In this document: positions 45,015 through 57,039 of the stretch, piece by piece | Layout of the letters: every line of letters begins with the position of its first letter | Numbering within the stretch: position 1 is the stretch's first letter | Assembly: GCA_022747635.1 (NCBI GenBank) | Contig: JAKTNV010000190.1 | Coordinates: 310,001-374,000, forward strand | Origin: Hetaerina americana | Lineage: Eukaryota > Arthropoda > Insecta > Odonata > Calopterygidae | DNA: 64,000 nucleotides | Direction of reading: 5' to 3' | Translations under genes and position numbers: made by a program | Notes under the pieces: generated by a model | Told to the model about the DNA's origin: nothing | The model's input: only the letters and a program-made list of their open reading frames with translations | Database searches by the model: none

Positions 45015-45331
45015 GTGGGGATCGAGATGGTGCGGTGGCTATCGTACTGGTTTCCCACCCAGAGGGCCCGGATTTGTATCCCGGCAGTGTTGAATATTTT
45101 GCAGTGGTATCTCGATCCCTACTTGAGGTGCTTTGTGGAGGGCACTTTGAGTGAGTACGCCGTCCGTCGGACGGGACGTTAAGCTGCGGACCCCTTGGCG
45201 CCTTTCGTAAAGAGTAGGCTAATGCCGACGCCGGGTTTCTCTCCACCCTTCATCCTTTCCTGTCCATCCCCTATGGCGCAAATGACCTCAGCAGTCGGTC
45301 GCCTCCTTCCCTTGAATACTACTACTACCAC
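45015..45331 (+). mobile_element. tRNA-derived SINE, family E, copy E2
   Basis: The tRNA-like head starts ggggatcgagatggtgcggt (45017), with an A-box-like region and a decayed B box (ggatttgtatccc at 45070). The body is shared with E1 and E3. It ends in an actactactacc tail. The flanks taccaaagaatc (45003-45014) and taccaagaatc (45332-45342) are a target-site duplication with one indel. Confidence 0.85.
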
Positions 45332-45342
45332 TACCAAGAATC

Positions 45343-46046
45343 ATTTTATCATTTAAACCCGAACCCACCATCGGCCATAAATTTCTTAAAAACTTGTTTT
45401 GGCCGGAATTTTTATTTTACTCTCACATTTCACCGGGATTCAACGCAGTCATATTCACTATCATTTAACGTAGAAGTTCAAAGCATAAAAATTTCAAGTC
45501 TCATTACTATAATGTTCAAATCAAAAAGTATTTCGACCGAGATTATTTCAATGGGGTCGAGATTATTTTAAAGGAATAGTGACTAAATAACCTGACAAGT
45601 CAACAGCACTCGATGGAGTTCCGTCCACTATTGATGTGCCCGCGGTGAGGGGGGTGAGGAGAGAGAGAGAGAGGGCTCCGAAGTGCGAGGGCCGCTCACT
45701 CCCGACCCCCTCCGCCCCTCGCCGAAAGCACACCCGCGCCGTCCCGTTACGCGCGTCACCCCATCCCTCGTGGCGCCGTGGGGGAACACACCTATCGCAT
45801 CAAACCCCCCCGCCTCCCCTTTCATCAGAGCGATGCATCAGAGAAATGTCTCCTTCCAATTCCGAAGAATGGCCCGCCCCCCCCCACTTCCCCTTTCCCC
45901 TCCCGTAATGCGTTTCCTTATAACTCCAGTCTCACCGACCGTTACATCAATTTTCGAACGCCAAAATAAATCTGGAAGCCTTTTCATCTTTGCGGCGTCT
46001 TCTATTTGGCCAAAACAAGAGTCAGATCGAGTGGTTTCTGGGAAAG
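45343..46046. other. AT-rich then CpG-rich DNA
   Basis: A CpG-rich block lies at about 45640-45910, with a (ga)n run at 45659-45673. The overlapping frames of 63-133 codons lack domains. Confidence 0.4.
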
Positions 46047-46992
46047 GTACAAGGTCCGTCCCAAGAGTAGTAGGACTGAGATGATTAAAAAAAAATTATT
46101 GTCAGAATTGATGCAATCACTCCAAAGTCTTCGAAATAGCACCGCCTTGTGCGTCCACACACACCGCTGCCCGCCAGTGGGTTTCCCACGCCCTCTGGAA
46201 GGCGGCGCCCGGAATGCTGCTCAGCTCCCTCGTCACGGCCTGTTGTAACGCTTCCACCTAACCATGGTGACGTCTTTTCAGAATGGGCTTGAGGCGGGTG
46301 AAGAGGAAGAAGTCGGGTGGGGCAACGTCAGGGCTGTCGCGTGGCTGATGCATGGACGAGGAGATGCTCTTGGCAGATCCGCGTGCGAGTCTTTTCTTTT
46401 GTTCGTCCAAGAACACTCGCGGAATCAACTTCGCACACACTTTTCTCACATCCATGTTTTCGCTCAGAAGTTGACGCACATCACTTTAAGGGATGTCAAA
46501 TTCACCATTCACCATGCGAACACTCAATCTGCGATCCCTGTCCTACTAACTCTTCGCCCTTGCAAGATATTCGTCACTTTTTAAGGTTAAAAGGCGTCCT
46601 GAACGTTCGGCGTCTTCAACATCTTCTCTAACCCTCCCAAAACAACTTGCGTCACTCAAAAACACCCAAACACCACCATGGTGGTATCACCATAAGCTGG
46701 CTTGAGCATGTTATGAGACTCTTTCTCGGTTTTGCCAAGTTTCATGAAAAATTTGATGGCAAAGCGCTGTTCCATTAACGGCTTCACGACGGAATGAAAC
46801 GAGGTCACGTAATAGACGTTTCACAAACGAACGATCCGCAGTTCGCAAAATCTGAGAGCCAGCTACCTCCGTCCTCTTAGTCTTGACTGAGACTGACCTT
46901 CCTTCGAACCCATCCAGGGAAACCGCCGCCCGTCGTTCCGTCTATCCGGGAAAAAATAAGTCATACTACTTTTGGGACAAACCTTTCATGGC
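46047..46992 (-). mobile_element. Mariner D, internally deleted
   Basis: The terminal repeats match: aaggtccgtcccaagagtag (46051-46070) and, on the minus strand from 46986, aggtttgtcccaaaagtagt. Minus-strand coding relics are in order: an N-terminal region with a W-Y-H-G-G-V-W-V-like block (about 46690), EDVEDAERSGR (about 46625-46593), DRRLSVRMVNGEFDIP (about 46537-46490), LSENMDVRKVCAKLIPRVF (46467-46411), then SPDVAPPDFFLFTRLKPILK (46330-46271) and GGAISKTLE near the end. The segment with the first two catalytic aspartates is deleted, while the third (SPDVAPPDF) remains. It is not family A despite the similar deletion. Confidence 0.82.
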
Positions 46993-47144
46993 GCAACACG
47001 AAATAGATAAAGTGTTCAGTGTCGGGTGGGGGTGGAGGAGGAAGTCATGGGGTCAGCGGCGTTGTGTCTCGCGGGCTGACCACTGCAAATGGTTCTCGCG
47101 GATTAAAGGGAAGGGGCAGTGTCACGAAATCATTGGAAGAATTA

Positions 47145-47456
47145 GAGTAGTAGTATTTAGGGGAGGCGGCCGACAGCCGAGGTCATTTGCGCCATAGGGG
47201 ATGGACAAGAAAGGATGAAGGGTGGAGAGAAACCCGGCGTCGGCATTAGCCTACTCTTTACATAACGCGCCAAGGGGCCCGCAGCTTAACGTCCCATCCG
47301 ACGGACGGCGTACTTACTCAAAGTGCCCTCCATGCCTCAAGCACCTCAAGTGGGGATCGAGATACCACTGAAAAATATACAACACCGCCGGGATTTGAAC
47401 CCGGGCCCTTCTGGGTGGGAAGCCAGTACGTTAGCCCCCGCACCCTCTCGATCCCC
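47145..47456 (-). mobile_element. tRNA-derived SINE, family E, copy E3
   Basis: This is the best tRNA-like head of the three. Read on the minus strand from 47456: ggggatcgagagggtgcggg, ctaacgtactggcttcccac, and a good B box, gggttcaaatcccgg (about 47407-47393). The common body follows ('tatctcgatccccacttgag', 'cgccgtccgtcgg', 'gccgggtttctctccaccc') with an aatactactact tail near 47150. No clear target duplication is seen. Confidence 0.87.
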
Positions 47457-47849
47457 AGAGATAGATTTAAAATGTCGTACTTTCCTCAAACCATTAGAGA
47501 TCATAATAGACATTACAGCAATCTCGCGTACGAGATAATTAGAATTGGTGGTTTATATATTTGTCCATATCCTGCACGCTATTATTTTCATTTAATACGT
47601 CCGTCTTTTTAACAGTTCCGCGGCATGATTTGAATGTACTACTCGTACGCATGCGGTTATTGAATATTGTTGAATTTAAGCGCCTTCTTTCGTGTGAATA
47701 ATATTTTTCGATTGCATGATCAAACTAATATGAGCGTAGAGGTGTAATTATAGCGATTGTGCATACGTGGCCGTTGACCTAGCGCCCCCCGCCACTCACC
47801 CTTGCGGCGGCTAGCGGTGTAGATTTGGATCATGGATGCTCATTATTTT
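47457..47849. other. No recognised feature
   Basis: AT-rich DNA without recognised features. Confidence 0.4.
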
Positions 47850-48210
47850 TATTATTGATAGCCCACGGTTAAAGATAGGTTTTGAATGGACTTTGATATG
47901 AATGGACTTAATTTGAATGGAGAGTGATAATCGCTACATATCTAATGGGACAGAACAGGCACTTTCGACTGTTCATTCCGCATACTTCCCACCTCCCTTC
48001 CTTTGGCACGATGCGCCCATCCCTTTCCTCCAGCATGCCTAACGTTCTCCTCTTTCCCAGAGTCTTTTGATATTCCATCACAAATTTCAATTCTCCAGAT
48101 CCAACTTCCCCGATTCTTCCGAGGCTTCCAACAATTCGCTTCCTTCCCTCCCGGTCAAAGTGTTTCCCCTTTCTGCTCATTTACAATCGGCTCCTCCAAT
48201 GTACTTTGAG
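47850..48210 (-). mobile_element. Probable LINE 3' tail
   Basis: The block tattgatagcccacggttaa, then agataggttttgaatgga, matches the terminal block at 950-985 and 10490-10525. Read on the minus strand, the 90-codon frame at 47908-48180 is charged but has no RT motif. I treat the whole as a tail or UTR of the RTE-like family with low certainty. Confidence 0.4.
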
Positions 48211-49198
48211 TTTATCAAAAAATGAATCTTTTCACATCTTCTTCATAGGACCGTGTTTTTTCGCGCCGTTATCTATGTGCAATGAAAATGAAATAAGCGT
48301 GGATTGGGAAAGGGAAGAGGAGGCGAGGAAGAAAGACTCCCATTTTTTTAACAAAAAGGTAACCCCCTCTCGCATATCTCGCGGTGAAATCAAACCCTTT
48401 GCGCCAAGGGCAAACCAACAACTACCGCTGACCACCACCAGTCCAACTGGTGCCCCGTTCGTTTCCCATTTTTTTTGGTTCTTCCCTTTTTTGAACTTCA
48501 CTCCGATTAAAAAGCAGTAGCACATGGGATGAGTGTTTTTCGGGCGCGAGGCCTCATCTCGATTCAAGCATATCGCGTTTCATTTTCGCCCACTCGAACC
48601 GACGGCAGAGATGTAATACGAGAAGAGACCCCGGCGTGGAGCGGCACAGTCCGAGGAAGAGCAAATGGCGGTGGGCGCATGGACCAAATGCGGCCGGGAC
48701 ACCTGCGAACGGACGGCCCGGAAACTCGAGTCCTCCCCACGCCCGAGGGCACTGACTCCTTCCTCTTCCTTGCCCCGACCCCTTCAAAAGACATGTCCGA
48801 TCGCGCTATGCAGAGAATGCACTTTGGGTCATATGATGTCTGGAGTGCAATCGCCCCCTGCCAAAAACCCGAGGGGTGGCTTGCAGGATAATAGGTAAAT
48901 AATAAAATGCTCTCTGAGACACCCTGTGACCCGTCTTCTGCAACTAACTACTGTTTTAAAATTTCTCAAAATAGTCTTAATTGTAATATAGTAAAATTCT
49001 CTGACTTGCACAGTGTGATTCAGGTAAGGATCAAATGCTGCATCTTTTAGTACCATTAGCAGACGACAAATGTTGAAATTACAATTAATTGTTAAATCAC
49101 CAGTAGATTTGGGGGATTGGCACATTCTACGCAGTGCACTCCCAAGCAACAATAGCCTATTCGTATATTCCCTCGCCCCTTTTTCCTTGAGGCAATTT
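48211..49198. other. Unassigned DNA, GC-rich patch
   Basis: A CpG-rich patch lies at about 48590-48800. Frames of 104-120 codons overlap on both strands and have no domain. Confidence 0.4.
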
Positions 49199-49782
49199 TA
49201 CGAAGGCTGTCAAGACAGTAACATGTTTCGGCCAAGCGTGGCGGTAAGTACAGGGATAGAGCCACCATCTTGGTGTCTAAACGTCCCTACACTCAGTACT
49301 ACGCATTCTGCTGTTGTAATATGTTCAGACTGTGGTTCTTCTTCTACTTTGCTCTCATTGCGAACTGTTAAAACTTATTCGCTGCAATAGAAAATTCCGC
49401 GAATCGTGAAGTGCGATCTGTGATTAGATTTTCACTGGCAAAAAAACTAACATAAGCGAATTGAAATCCATAGGCAACTTTGTAATGTGTGTACGGAGAC
49501 GGAATACTGAGTGAAGGCGGAGTGAGCCATTGGTGAATTCAGTTTGAAAATGGCCTCAGCACCGCTGGTTGGCCTAGCCTTGTGACAGGCCGTAGATGGC
49601 TTAAGAGACGGAATTGAAAATCTTGTGCGTCGTTATAATAAATGCCTTAATTTGAATGGCGACTATTTAGAATAATAGTTTTAGAATGTGCCTTTCAAAT
49701 GCATATGATAGAACTTTGTCTTTCCATTAGGCTCATATTTTATTTCACAACGTAAGTTATTTTCTGGACTGCCTTCGTACCT
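49199..49782 (+). mobile_element. Internally deleted mariner, family B, copy B2
   Basis: Left end tacgaaggctgtcaagacag (49199); right end read on the minus strand gtacgaaggcagtccagaaa (49780). Decayed N-terminal transposase (around 49400-49560) is joined directly to the C-terminal end LVRRYNKCLNLNGDYLE plus stop (49622-49675). The joining region, 'gacggaattgaaaat', is the same as in B3. The catalytic core is absent. Confidence 0.78.
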
Positions 49783-52200
49783 TCTGTTATGTCCCTTTCA
49801 AATCGTGAAATGAAGTACAAGGCATATCAATTGTTTACCCATAAATAAGTCAACCACTGAAATACGAAGGCTGGTTCGATGGATGAAGATAAAGTACACC
49901 GAATTGTGCACCAATACGGTGCATGCAATTCACACGAATGGACAGGAAATTACAAAACGGGACCAATTCCTTATTAGTTAGTATGCTCCCTGCGGTTCCA
50001 AAGGATATATAAGAATGACCAGAATAATCACACCGCTCAGGAGAGGCTATGGGTGTCCCCGACCATCGGTAATCGAAGCCGGCCTCTTCAAACAAGGATG
50101 CGAACCCTTTGGACCACTGGGGATGCCACGCCCTTGAGATATATATGTTTCCGCGAAAAGGCCACGGGGATAATTCTGCCGCCCGTAGTTCCGAGTGAGC
50201 CGAGGCGCGTTCATCCGCCGCCTCTTGCCCGGGTGCGCCAACGTTCCGCGAGAATTCTAAACTTGTCCGAGAAAGGTCGACAAACTTGAACTTGAAAGCC
50301 CTCACTTGTTCATATTACGAAACACGCCTCGGACTCCTATCTGGAAAATGGATCTCCTGTAAGGAAACGGCTTCAAAATGGCCTTTCGAGAAATTCGACG
50401 TAAAAAAAACTTGGCATTGCAGCATAAAACGAAATGCCCGTCTGCTTCCCCTCTTTCTTGAGTTATGTTATTCAATCTTGGAAGGGCACAAAGGATGAAG
50501 TAAAGTTCCCCCGTCGAATGATTTTATACCGAACTCAATTAAGAAAACATTAGGTCGAAGACCCGTGATTAATTTTTTTCGCCCGCCTCGCTTCCGGGCT
50601 GGGAAAGATCTCTTATCGGGAGTTGAACTTGAAAAATCTCTACATGATCCAATTGAGGCGGCCATGACGTGACTACTGCACAAACAAATGCGCCGGAGAG
50701 AAAGCGGATCTCTAGAGCATTCCAGGTAATCGTGAATGGGCAGCCAATTTAGAGATCATAATCGTTTAACTCGCTCCGACCAAGTTAACGGGCACTTCGA
50801 GGTGTCGGAAGTCTTTTCGCAAGACAAGGCGATGCATGGAATCCCGGCGATGGTTTGAGTTGGCCGGAAAACAATTAAAAACGGCCCTTTTTTCAGATCC
50901 TGAGTGGGAAGCTGCTCTCGGGCTAGGATTTCAAGACCCGTTACTCTTGTTTACGACTGCCTCAGGTGTTCTTCTTAACTCGGACATAAAAACAACCTCC
51001 ATCCATTAGAAATTAAAAGCCTCAACTCCATTTTCGAGCGGAGAAGGTATTTTTTCCCAATTTGATAAGAGGCGACCGCGAAAACTTTCGTTAATAACCG
51101 CGCCTTTGTTGAGTCGACGGTGAAATAATACTCAAAAAAGTACGTAACTTCCTCGAATTGGACCCTCGAGATATTTGACGGAATAATTTCATAATAAATG
51201 TACTCGCAAAAACTAGTTTCCACAAATTTTGCGGTCATCGCAATAGATAAAACCTACTCCGGGAATTAATATGATAATTAAGAATTAGAAGTTTCAAAAC
51301 TAGATTATTAAGAACATGAAAGATGCTGGAGGAATTTTGACGAAACGTCACTCCTAGCTAAGCATCTACAACAATCATTCCACTCATGTAAAATTAATCC
51401 GGAGATTGACACCACGACAACATGGGCAGGTGCCAATTAAAATTGTAAAATTAAATATTAATGTTATTTTAAAAGACAATATTTTTGTAAACAACTCTCC
51501 TCTCCTCAGAATCCCATTTCCAAAGCAAAAGTGAAAAACTCCCTCTCTCCTATTGACTCAACCCTTCGCGCATTTTCCCATCTAACCACCCCCTACCCTC
51601 CACACTCTGTATGTGTCGAACAACCCTTCCCCGATAATGTCCTTCTTAGAATCACTAATACCTCATCCCTTAACCTACCTCTATCCCTTCCATGTGTCCT
51701 TCCCGCTGAACCCGTCTTTATTCTTCCCTCCTTCTTACTTACTGGACACCAATGACCTGCCACCATCCTCTCAATAAAGACCACAAGTGCTTATCCCCCC
51801 CTATTTTTACCTCTCAATTTCTTGAGTTTCTCTGTTTCTTTGGGTTTCTCATATTTCCCCTCTTTGTCCCCGCATGTCTTACTCCTCGCTCTTTTTTCCT
51901 CCCCCCCCTCATCCTCAAACGGGTATAAATATGATGCATCACAAGTCGAATCTTGTCTTGTACCTGCAGATGGTTCGACGAACTGAAACACGTTGTGCGT
52001 TGTATATAAATCTGGGAAATAAATGTGGAAAAGAGCAAATTTTGTTTTTCTCATAATGACAAACTTCCACTACATCTCGCCTGAATCAGCTGAAGAATTA
52101 ATTTCGTCCGTGTGCATTTCAACATGGCTAAGAATGCAAGCATAAAAATGACAGTCCGGGATTTTATATAAATCAATGTGTTCGCACAAAATATTCTGAT
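49783..52200. other. Unassigned DNA
   Basis: No gene or known repeat is recognised. A minus-strand frame of 151 codons (49850-50305) and its shadows have no domain. Base composition is mixed. Confidence 0.4.
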
Positions 52201-52202
52201 GG

Positions 52203-52257
52203 GAAAAATGACCTTAGCTGTCGACGCACCCTAAAACTCTCAAAACTACTACTCGAA
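52203..52257 (+). mobile_element. SINE family E, 3' end only
   Basis: 'aatgaccttagctgtcg' followed by a decayed 'acgcaccctaaaactctc' and 'aaactactactcg' matches the last 50 bp of E1-E3. It is a 5'-truncated insertion or a remnant. Confidence 0.5.
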
Positions 52258-53205
52258 CCAATCCGATTCTTCTTTCATTTCGTCTGGTCGTCGTCTCTTT
52301 TCAACTTGTGCCACCCCAAACTATCGACAACATGCGATATCTTAAGCATGAGCACTGCCTCCCGTATAATGCACCTGAAGTACTCTTACATGATTTACCA
52401 ATTATATTCGCGATTAAATTTTGAAATAAGTTACATCACTTCAACACCAAATTTTCCCGTTGGTATTGCCGTTGCAATCCCTGAGATTTCCCACTCATTA
52501 GCTTTGCATAAGGCTTTGAAGCACACTATCATAACAGCTAGAAACTCAAGGTGACGTAGATTACTAAATGGAAAAACATTGCGGGGATAATTCGCTTATT
52601 TAAACAATATGATAACATAATTTCGGTGGAAGGCGAAACACGCCGTGTACGTGCAAGCAACTGGTTGAAAAATAAAGACACCGCGATGTGATGAAAATTT
52701 TGGGCAGGCTGGCAATGGATGGGCATTCTAGCGCCCCCGCTCATTCCGTGGTGGCAAGTCGTGAGACGAGCCCGGTGCTAGGCCAGTCGAGGATACGAAT
52801 TCCTTTCGCCGGTAACTCATCGAAAGGAAATCAGAGCTCGCGGCCAAATTCCATCGGCAACATCTTCGAGCAGACTGCCTTAGTTATTCAGTTTCCTTCC
52901 TTTTTTGCTGTGCCATTAAATTAAAACTTATTTTCCTTGCTCGTGGACGATTCATAAGAACATTGTCTGCATCAGTGTTATATTTTTCATGTTGCTAGGA
53001 ATTATTTTTTCTTCTTCTGTTAGCGTGTATGTTAACTAGAGACCGGACGTTTCCTTCGTGTATTCGTGCAGGTTTGATATTAAAAATCCAAATACAGTGC
53101 GAAGTGTTCAGTCATGCTTTCATTCCTTTATCGCGAGAAAGGTGCCTCTCACAATCAGGAGTTTTTTGAGAGGCATAAAAAATCGGCCCGAGAAGATCTC
53201 TGAAT
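52258..53205. other. No recognised feature
   Basis: AT-rich DNA. Short frames lack domains. Confidence 0.4.
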
Positions 53206-53485
53206 CAAAGGCGAAGGCACTCGCCGGCCTCCACCCCCTGCCACTCTCCCCTCGGCGATGAAGTCCCGCGCCGCACCCCACCCTGCCGCCGCCTCCCTCC
53301 CCCCTTGTGCCGCCATCCCTCGCTTTCCCCACAGGCGTCCCTCTCAAAGAGGGGCCTTGTTTCCTTGCCCGAATGGGCGTTTACGTGGGGCGGCGGCCCC
53401 CCGCACCAATCACAGCATGAGATGGGGCGTGGGAGGCTGGTGGGGAGTGGGTCGGGAGGGGACCGCAAACTCCTTAAGATCTGCG
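53206..53485. other. CpG- and C-rich block
   Basis: A high-GC block with frames of 66-119 codons on both strands and Pro/Arg-rich composition. No domain. Confidence 0.4.
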
Positions 53486-53489
53486 GATG

Positions 53490-53610
53490 GCCGTTCCGAT
53501 TCCTTGAAAGCAAACAGACCCGGCGTACCGCAAGGAGCGGTACTCGGGTCCTCCGAATCAACATTTACGTTAATCACTTTTGCTAACGCATTCCCTTCGC
53601 TTTGATTACT
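53490..53610 (+). mobile_element. CR1/jockey-like RT fragment
   Basis: The plus-strand frame contains ANRPGVPQGAVLGS (about 53509-53550), the GVPQG motif that precedes the catalytic box of non-LTR reverse transcriptases. The following FTLITFAN segment (about 53560-53590) corresponds to the F-x-I-Y-I-N-D region in a damaged form. It is a short isolated fragment of a lineage different from the 13 kb copy. Confidence 0.6.
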
Positions 53611-54165
53611 GTTGTCGCGAGCCATGTTGGCGAAGAAACCGCCAATCAGACTCCTGGAGACGATGAATACCGCAGTGCCATTTTTGCATCATTTGAAACG
53701 GTGGGATCATATACCGGACGCGCAACAAATCAAATGGCTCAAAGTTCACGTGAAAAAAGTGGCTTTATATGTCCCTTGTAGCACCTCTCCAAGTTTGTAC
53801 GATGATCCGCGATCACATTCGCTAACAGATTCAAAATAATGCGACCATTGAAATAATTGAATATTTTAATAATTCCGAATAAATGCAAATGCTGTGTTAG
53901 AGTTGTTGATACTTTGAATAAAATACTTTGTTTCCATCAAAATTGGTGTTTTATCCTTTGTTTCTGTCTGAAAAGAAGTAGCTGTTCGACTAAGGTTGCT
54001 GATTAAAACGCAATATAGAACAGAAATTTTATTAAATAAACTAAAACTGCCTCTATATGAAAACACTGATGTAGAGTAGTTCCATTTATTATAGTTTTTT
54101 ATGTGTCAGGGGCCTCATAAATGTGCGGGCATGTAAGATCCTTATTCTTAATTCCAAAATAAACG
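53611..54165. other. No recognised feature
   Basis: No gene or repeat is supported here. Confidence 0.4.
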
Positions 54166-54169
54166 GCCT

Positions 54170-54310
54170 CAGGCGATTAGCAGAGTCACCCACCGAAAAA
54201 CGATTACAAAACTAAACGAGAGAGCAGCTAAGTCTCCAGTTAAATCTGAAAAAATCACACTCCTACAGTTGCGGGAAAATAAATTCCATCACCCCAGAAC
54301 CTAGACACCC
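54170..54310 (+). mobile_element. CR1-like RT fragment
   Basis: The plus-strand translation near 54225-54295 reads QLSLQLNLKKSHSYSCGKIN, aligning with WQLELNLKKCVVIHFWEKSN of the LINE at 13290-13225, the block after the catalytic box. It is short and decayed. Confidence 0.55.
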
Positions 54311-54589
54311 GAAAACCTATAGAAATTATGATGGCGCACAGAGTATTTAGAGTGAATAAAGGTTTAGTTTTTTAATTTAACAATACAAAAAAGGCTTCCC
54401 TACTTGTCATTGAAATGAACCAATATTAACCGTAAGAATTGCGAAGTACGTAATAGCTAGGTGCATTCCTAAATGTTTGGCGTCTAATGAGAAGGCAGCT
54501 ATACCCGCGTTTGACAACAAAGGGCGTTCCTAAGGGAAATTTATGTTATCATCGTGTGCTGCCATCTATCAAACGACGGCGAAACAAAT
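54311..54589. other. No recognised feature
   Basis: This gap may contain the eroded left end of the following mariner, but I cannot define it. Confidence 0.35.
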
Positions 54590-55393
54590 TTCAGACTGAT
54601 CTATAGGTTAGTTTGGATTTGGCAGCCATTCGAGTAAGACGTGTTTCGTGATTTTCGCTAAGATGGAAAAAGAACACTATCGTTCGGTAATTCGCTTTTT
54701 GTTTTCGGATGGGAAAAAATGCGAGGAAATAAAAGCAAAGTTGGATGCTGTTTATGGGGACACTTCGCCATCTATGACCACAATTAGATATTGGTTCGAC
54801 GAATTTAAACATCTGTTTTTATGAGCAGCGACCAGGACGCCCGGCAGACGTGGTTACCAAGGAAATCAATCAAAAATTCTACGCCATGGTTCTCGCTGAT
54901 CGACAAACGAAAGTGCGTGAAGCGCGCCAAGTAGCAGAGGCCGTGGGTGTGTCGACCGGAACTGCAATTAATATTTTACACAATAAGTTGGCGATAAAAA
55001 AATTGTCGGTCCGATGGGTGCCGCGATTGCTCACGGTGGACAACACATTCTTCCGCAGTTGTCGCCGCAAACTGTATGAACTACGTTATGAATTGATGCC
55101 GCAACCCCTGTATTCACCCGATCTGGCTTCCTGCGATTTTTTCTTATTCCCCAACATGAAGAAATGGCTCGCGGGAAAAAAAATTAGCTCAAACGAGGAA
55201 GTTATCGCCGAGACAAGAGGCGTATTTTGGAGAGTTCGACGAATCCTATTTTTTTGAGGGGCTAAAAAAATGGCCGGAACGTTGGGAGAAGTGTATCTTT
55301 CTAAAAGGGGACTATGTTGAAAAATTAAAAAAATATTTTTGAAAAAATGGTTTCTTCATTTCTAGCACGGGTACTTATTGAACCGCCCTCGTA
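54590..55393 (+). mobile_element. Mariner E, internally deleted, most readable transposase relic
   Basis: A transposase start is visible at 54663: MEKEHYRSVIRFLFSDGKK, then after a frameshift near 54820 a helix-turn-helix region (QVAEAVGVSTGTAINILHNK, 54930-54989), SVRWVPRLLT (55007-55036), a jump to RRKLYELRYELMPQ (about 55062), YSPDLASCDFFLFPNMKKWL (55109-55168) and the end RWEKCIFLKGDYVEKL (55281-55328). The third catalytic aspartate (DLASCD) is present. The segment with the first two is missing between RLLT and RRKL. The right terminal repeat ends aaccgccctcgt at 55392. The left end is not clear. It is inactive. Confidence 0.85.
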
Positions 55394-56006
55394 AAAGCAT
55401 CATGCTTTCTAATCCATAATCAATGTGGGCGCAGTCTACTTATACATATGGAACTGACAATTTCCCCGACATGCTCACTCCCCCGTGGCAAGATAGGTCA
55501 CCGCCTCCTCCCCGCCACCCTTTCAGTCTAAGAACCCCCCCCCCCCTGCCGCCTCCTCACCTACACTCTCTCCACAAACGTAATCTGCAGTCCTCCCATT
55601 CGACAATTCATCCCTGCCAATCTACTGGACAACGTACAACATCCATCCCTTTCCCCCACCACGACGTCACTGCTCCACAACTATTTCGTATCTGCGGCCC
55701 TGACCACGGCCTTCCATTCGAGACTCGCCCCGCCCCCCCTCCACTATGTAAGCAGGGGGGGTTTGAGAATGGTGAGTCGGCAAACATCCCCGGCTCCAGG
55801 CTTACCAACCCACTCCTCAACAAACTTCACCAAAAACTCCCTCTCCACTCCTGCCCCCCAACCATACTACTCCCTCCGAACTCCTGTTTTCTTCTTCTGA
55901 CTTTGTTGTTTTGTTCTTGTTCGACTCTTCGGTTTTCTTCTGTTGTTATGCATGCACGGGTATATACGTGGCATGCATGTGTGTCCATCTATATGCGTGT
56001 ATGTAT
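55394..56006. other. C-rich DNA, no gene recognised
   Basis: A C-rich plus-strand frame of 196 codons (55423-56013) is Pro/Ser/His-rich and ends in a decayed microsatellite-like segment. I see no domain and do not call it a gene. Confidence 0.4.
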
Positions 56007-56475
56007 TGTCTAAAAAGTATCGGTAACAATTGTTCCCATACGTGAAGTTGCGCATAGCGTGAAGTGCTGAATTCAGACCATTGGTTGCTAAGTGTGCGCT
56101 TGATCGCAGATCGTATTATTGGCATTGGTAAGATGACAGTGCACACACCATTATTGTCACTGAAAATGCGGCGATGCGAAATATCTGCTCTAAACTCGTC
56201 CTCCCGACCTATCCTCCTTCCATCCAAGGACACCTCCACCATGGAACCCTAAGTGCCGTCACAGAGCCTTGCACGCGTACCCTTAAGTGTACCCTTACCC
56301 GGAATCCGCCTACTAGGGAGACTTCGAGTCGTGGAAAAACCGCTAGCGTGAAAAGTGTGTCGGCGTTCAAGCCGATGTACTCTGAAGAATTTTGAGATGA
56401 GGCATTGTAGCAATATGTGAGATAAATCTATTAGCCAGAATCTTTTCCCTATACTTTTTACACAAACCGTGTACA
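56007..56475 (+). mobile_element. Internally deleted mariner, family A, copy A5
   Basis: Left end attgtctaaaaagtatcggt; right end read on the minus strand gatgtacacggtttgtgtaa. MRRCEISAL-like relic (56168), then a larger deletion: the DLLQRHRDD junction segment of the other copies is also missing, and 'gtcctcccgacctatcctcc' leads directly to 'atccaaggacacctccacca'. The copy is therefore about 100 bp shorter than A1 or A6. It is non-coding. Confidence 0.75.
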
Positions 56476-57035
56476 TCATCAGGGTCACGAAATGGAACGC
56501 CACAGTAGATTAGTATCTAAAAAAATACTAGGGAAACATGAGACATCGGTTAAGGGGAACTAAGGAAATGGATTATCAGAACATAGAGGGCAAGGAAAAT
56601 TTTAAAGTCGTAATAATTTTTCCATCAAACGTTGGCCGCCATGGTAGTCGATTGACTTGCTCAAACCTCTGTCGACTGACCTCGGAACAGCGTGCGGATG
56701 TGCACAAGGTGGGCGTAGTTGCTAGAGTACTTAAGTTTTATCACCACGAAGAACAACGTACTTTGGAAAGGAATAAACATCAGACAGTCAGTCTAATACC
56801 TAACCCAAAATATAGATACTAAATTATTATTAGGATAATTTCTAAGTCATATTACATTATTGATGAATTCAATGTATCTTTGTAAAGTAATAATAATCGA
56901 CAATAGCACCTTAGCTCAACGATTTGACCAAAAGCAGGTCATTGGTGAATACAATGAGGAACACAATTGTTTCCCATCATAAGCATTGCCAGGTCATTAA
57001 TGGAGATGCTCATATATAAAGAGTAAAATACAATT
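56476..57035. other. Unassigned DNA
   Basis: A 94-codon plus-strand frame (56538-56822) has no domain that I recognise. Confidence 0.4.
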
Positions 57036-57039
57036 AGAA

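Noticed and set aside
47393..47456. Possible functional tRNA on the minus strand
   Set aside because: The head continues directly into the SINE E body and no acceptor stem closes.
54850..55257. Host SETMAR-like gene
   Set aside because: It has only mariner transposase parts, lacks a SET domain, has an internal deletion and frameshift, and ends at a mariner terminal repeat.
55423..56013. 196-codon plus-strand frame
   Set aside because: It is Pro/Ser/His-rich in C-rich DNA, overlaps a microsatellite-like end and has no domain.
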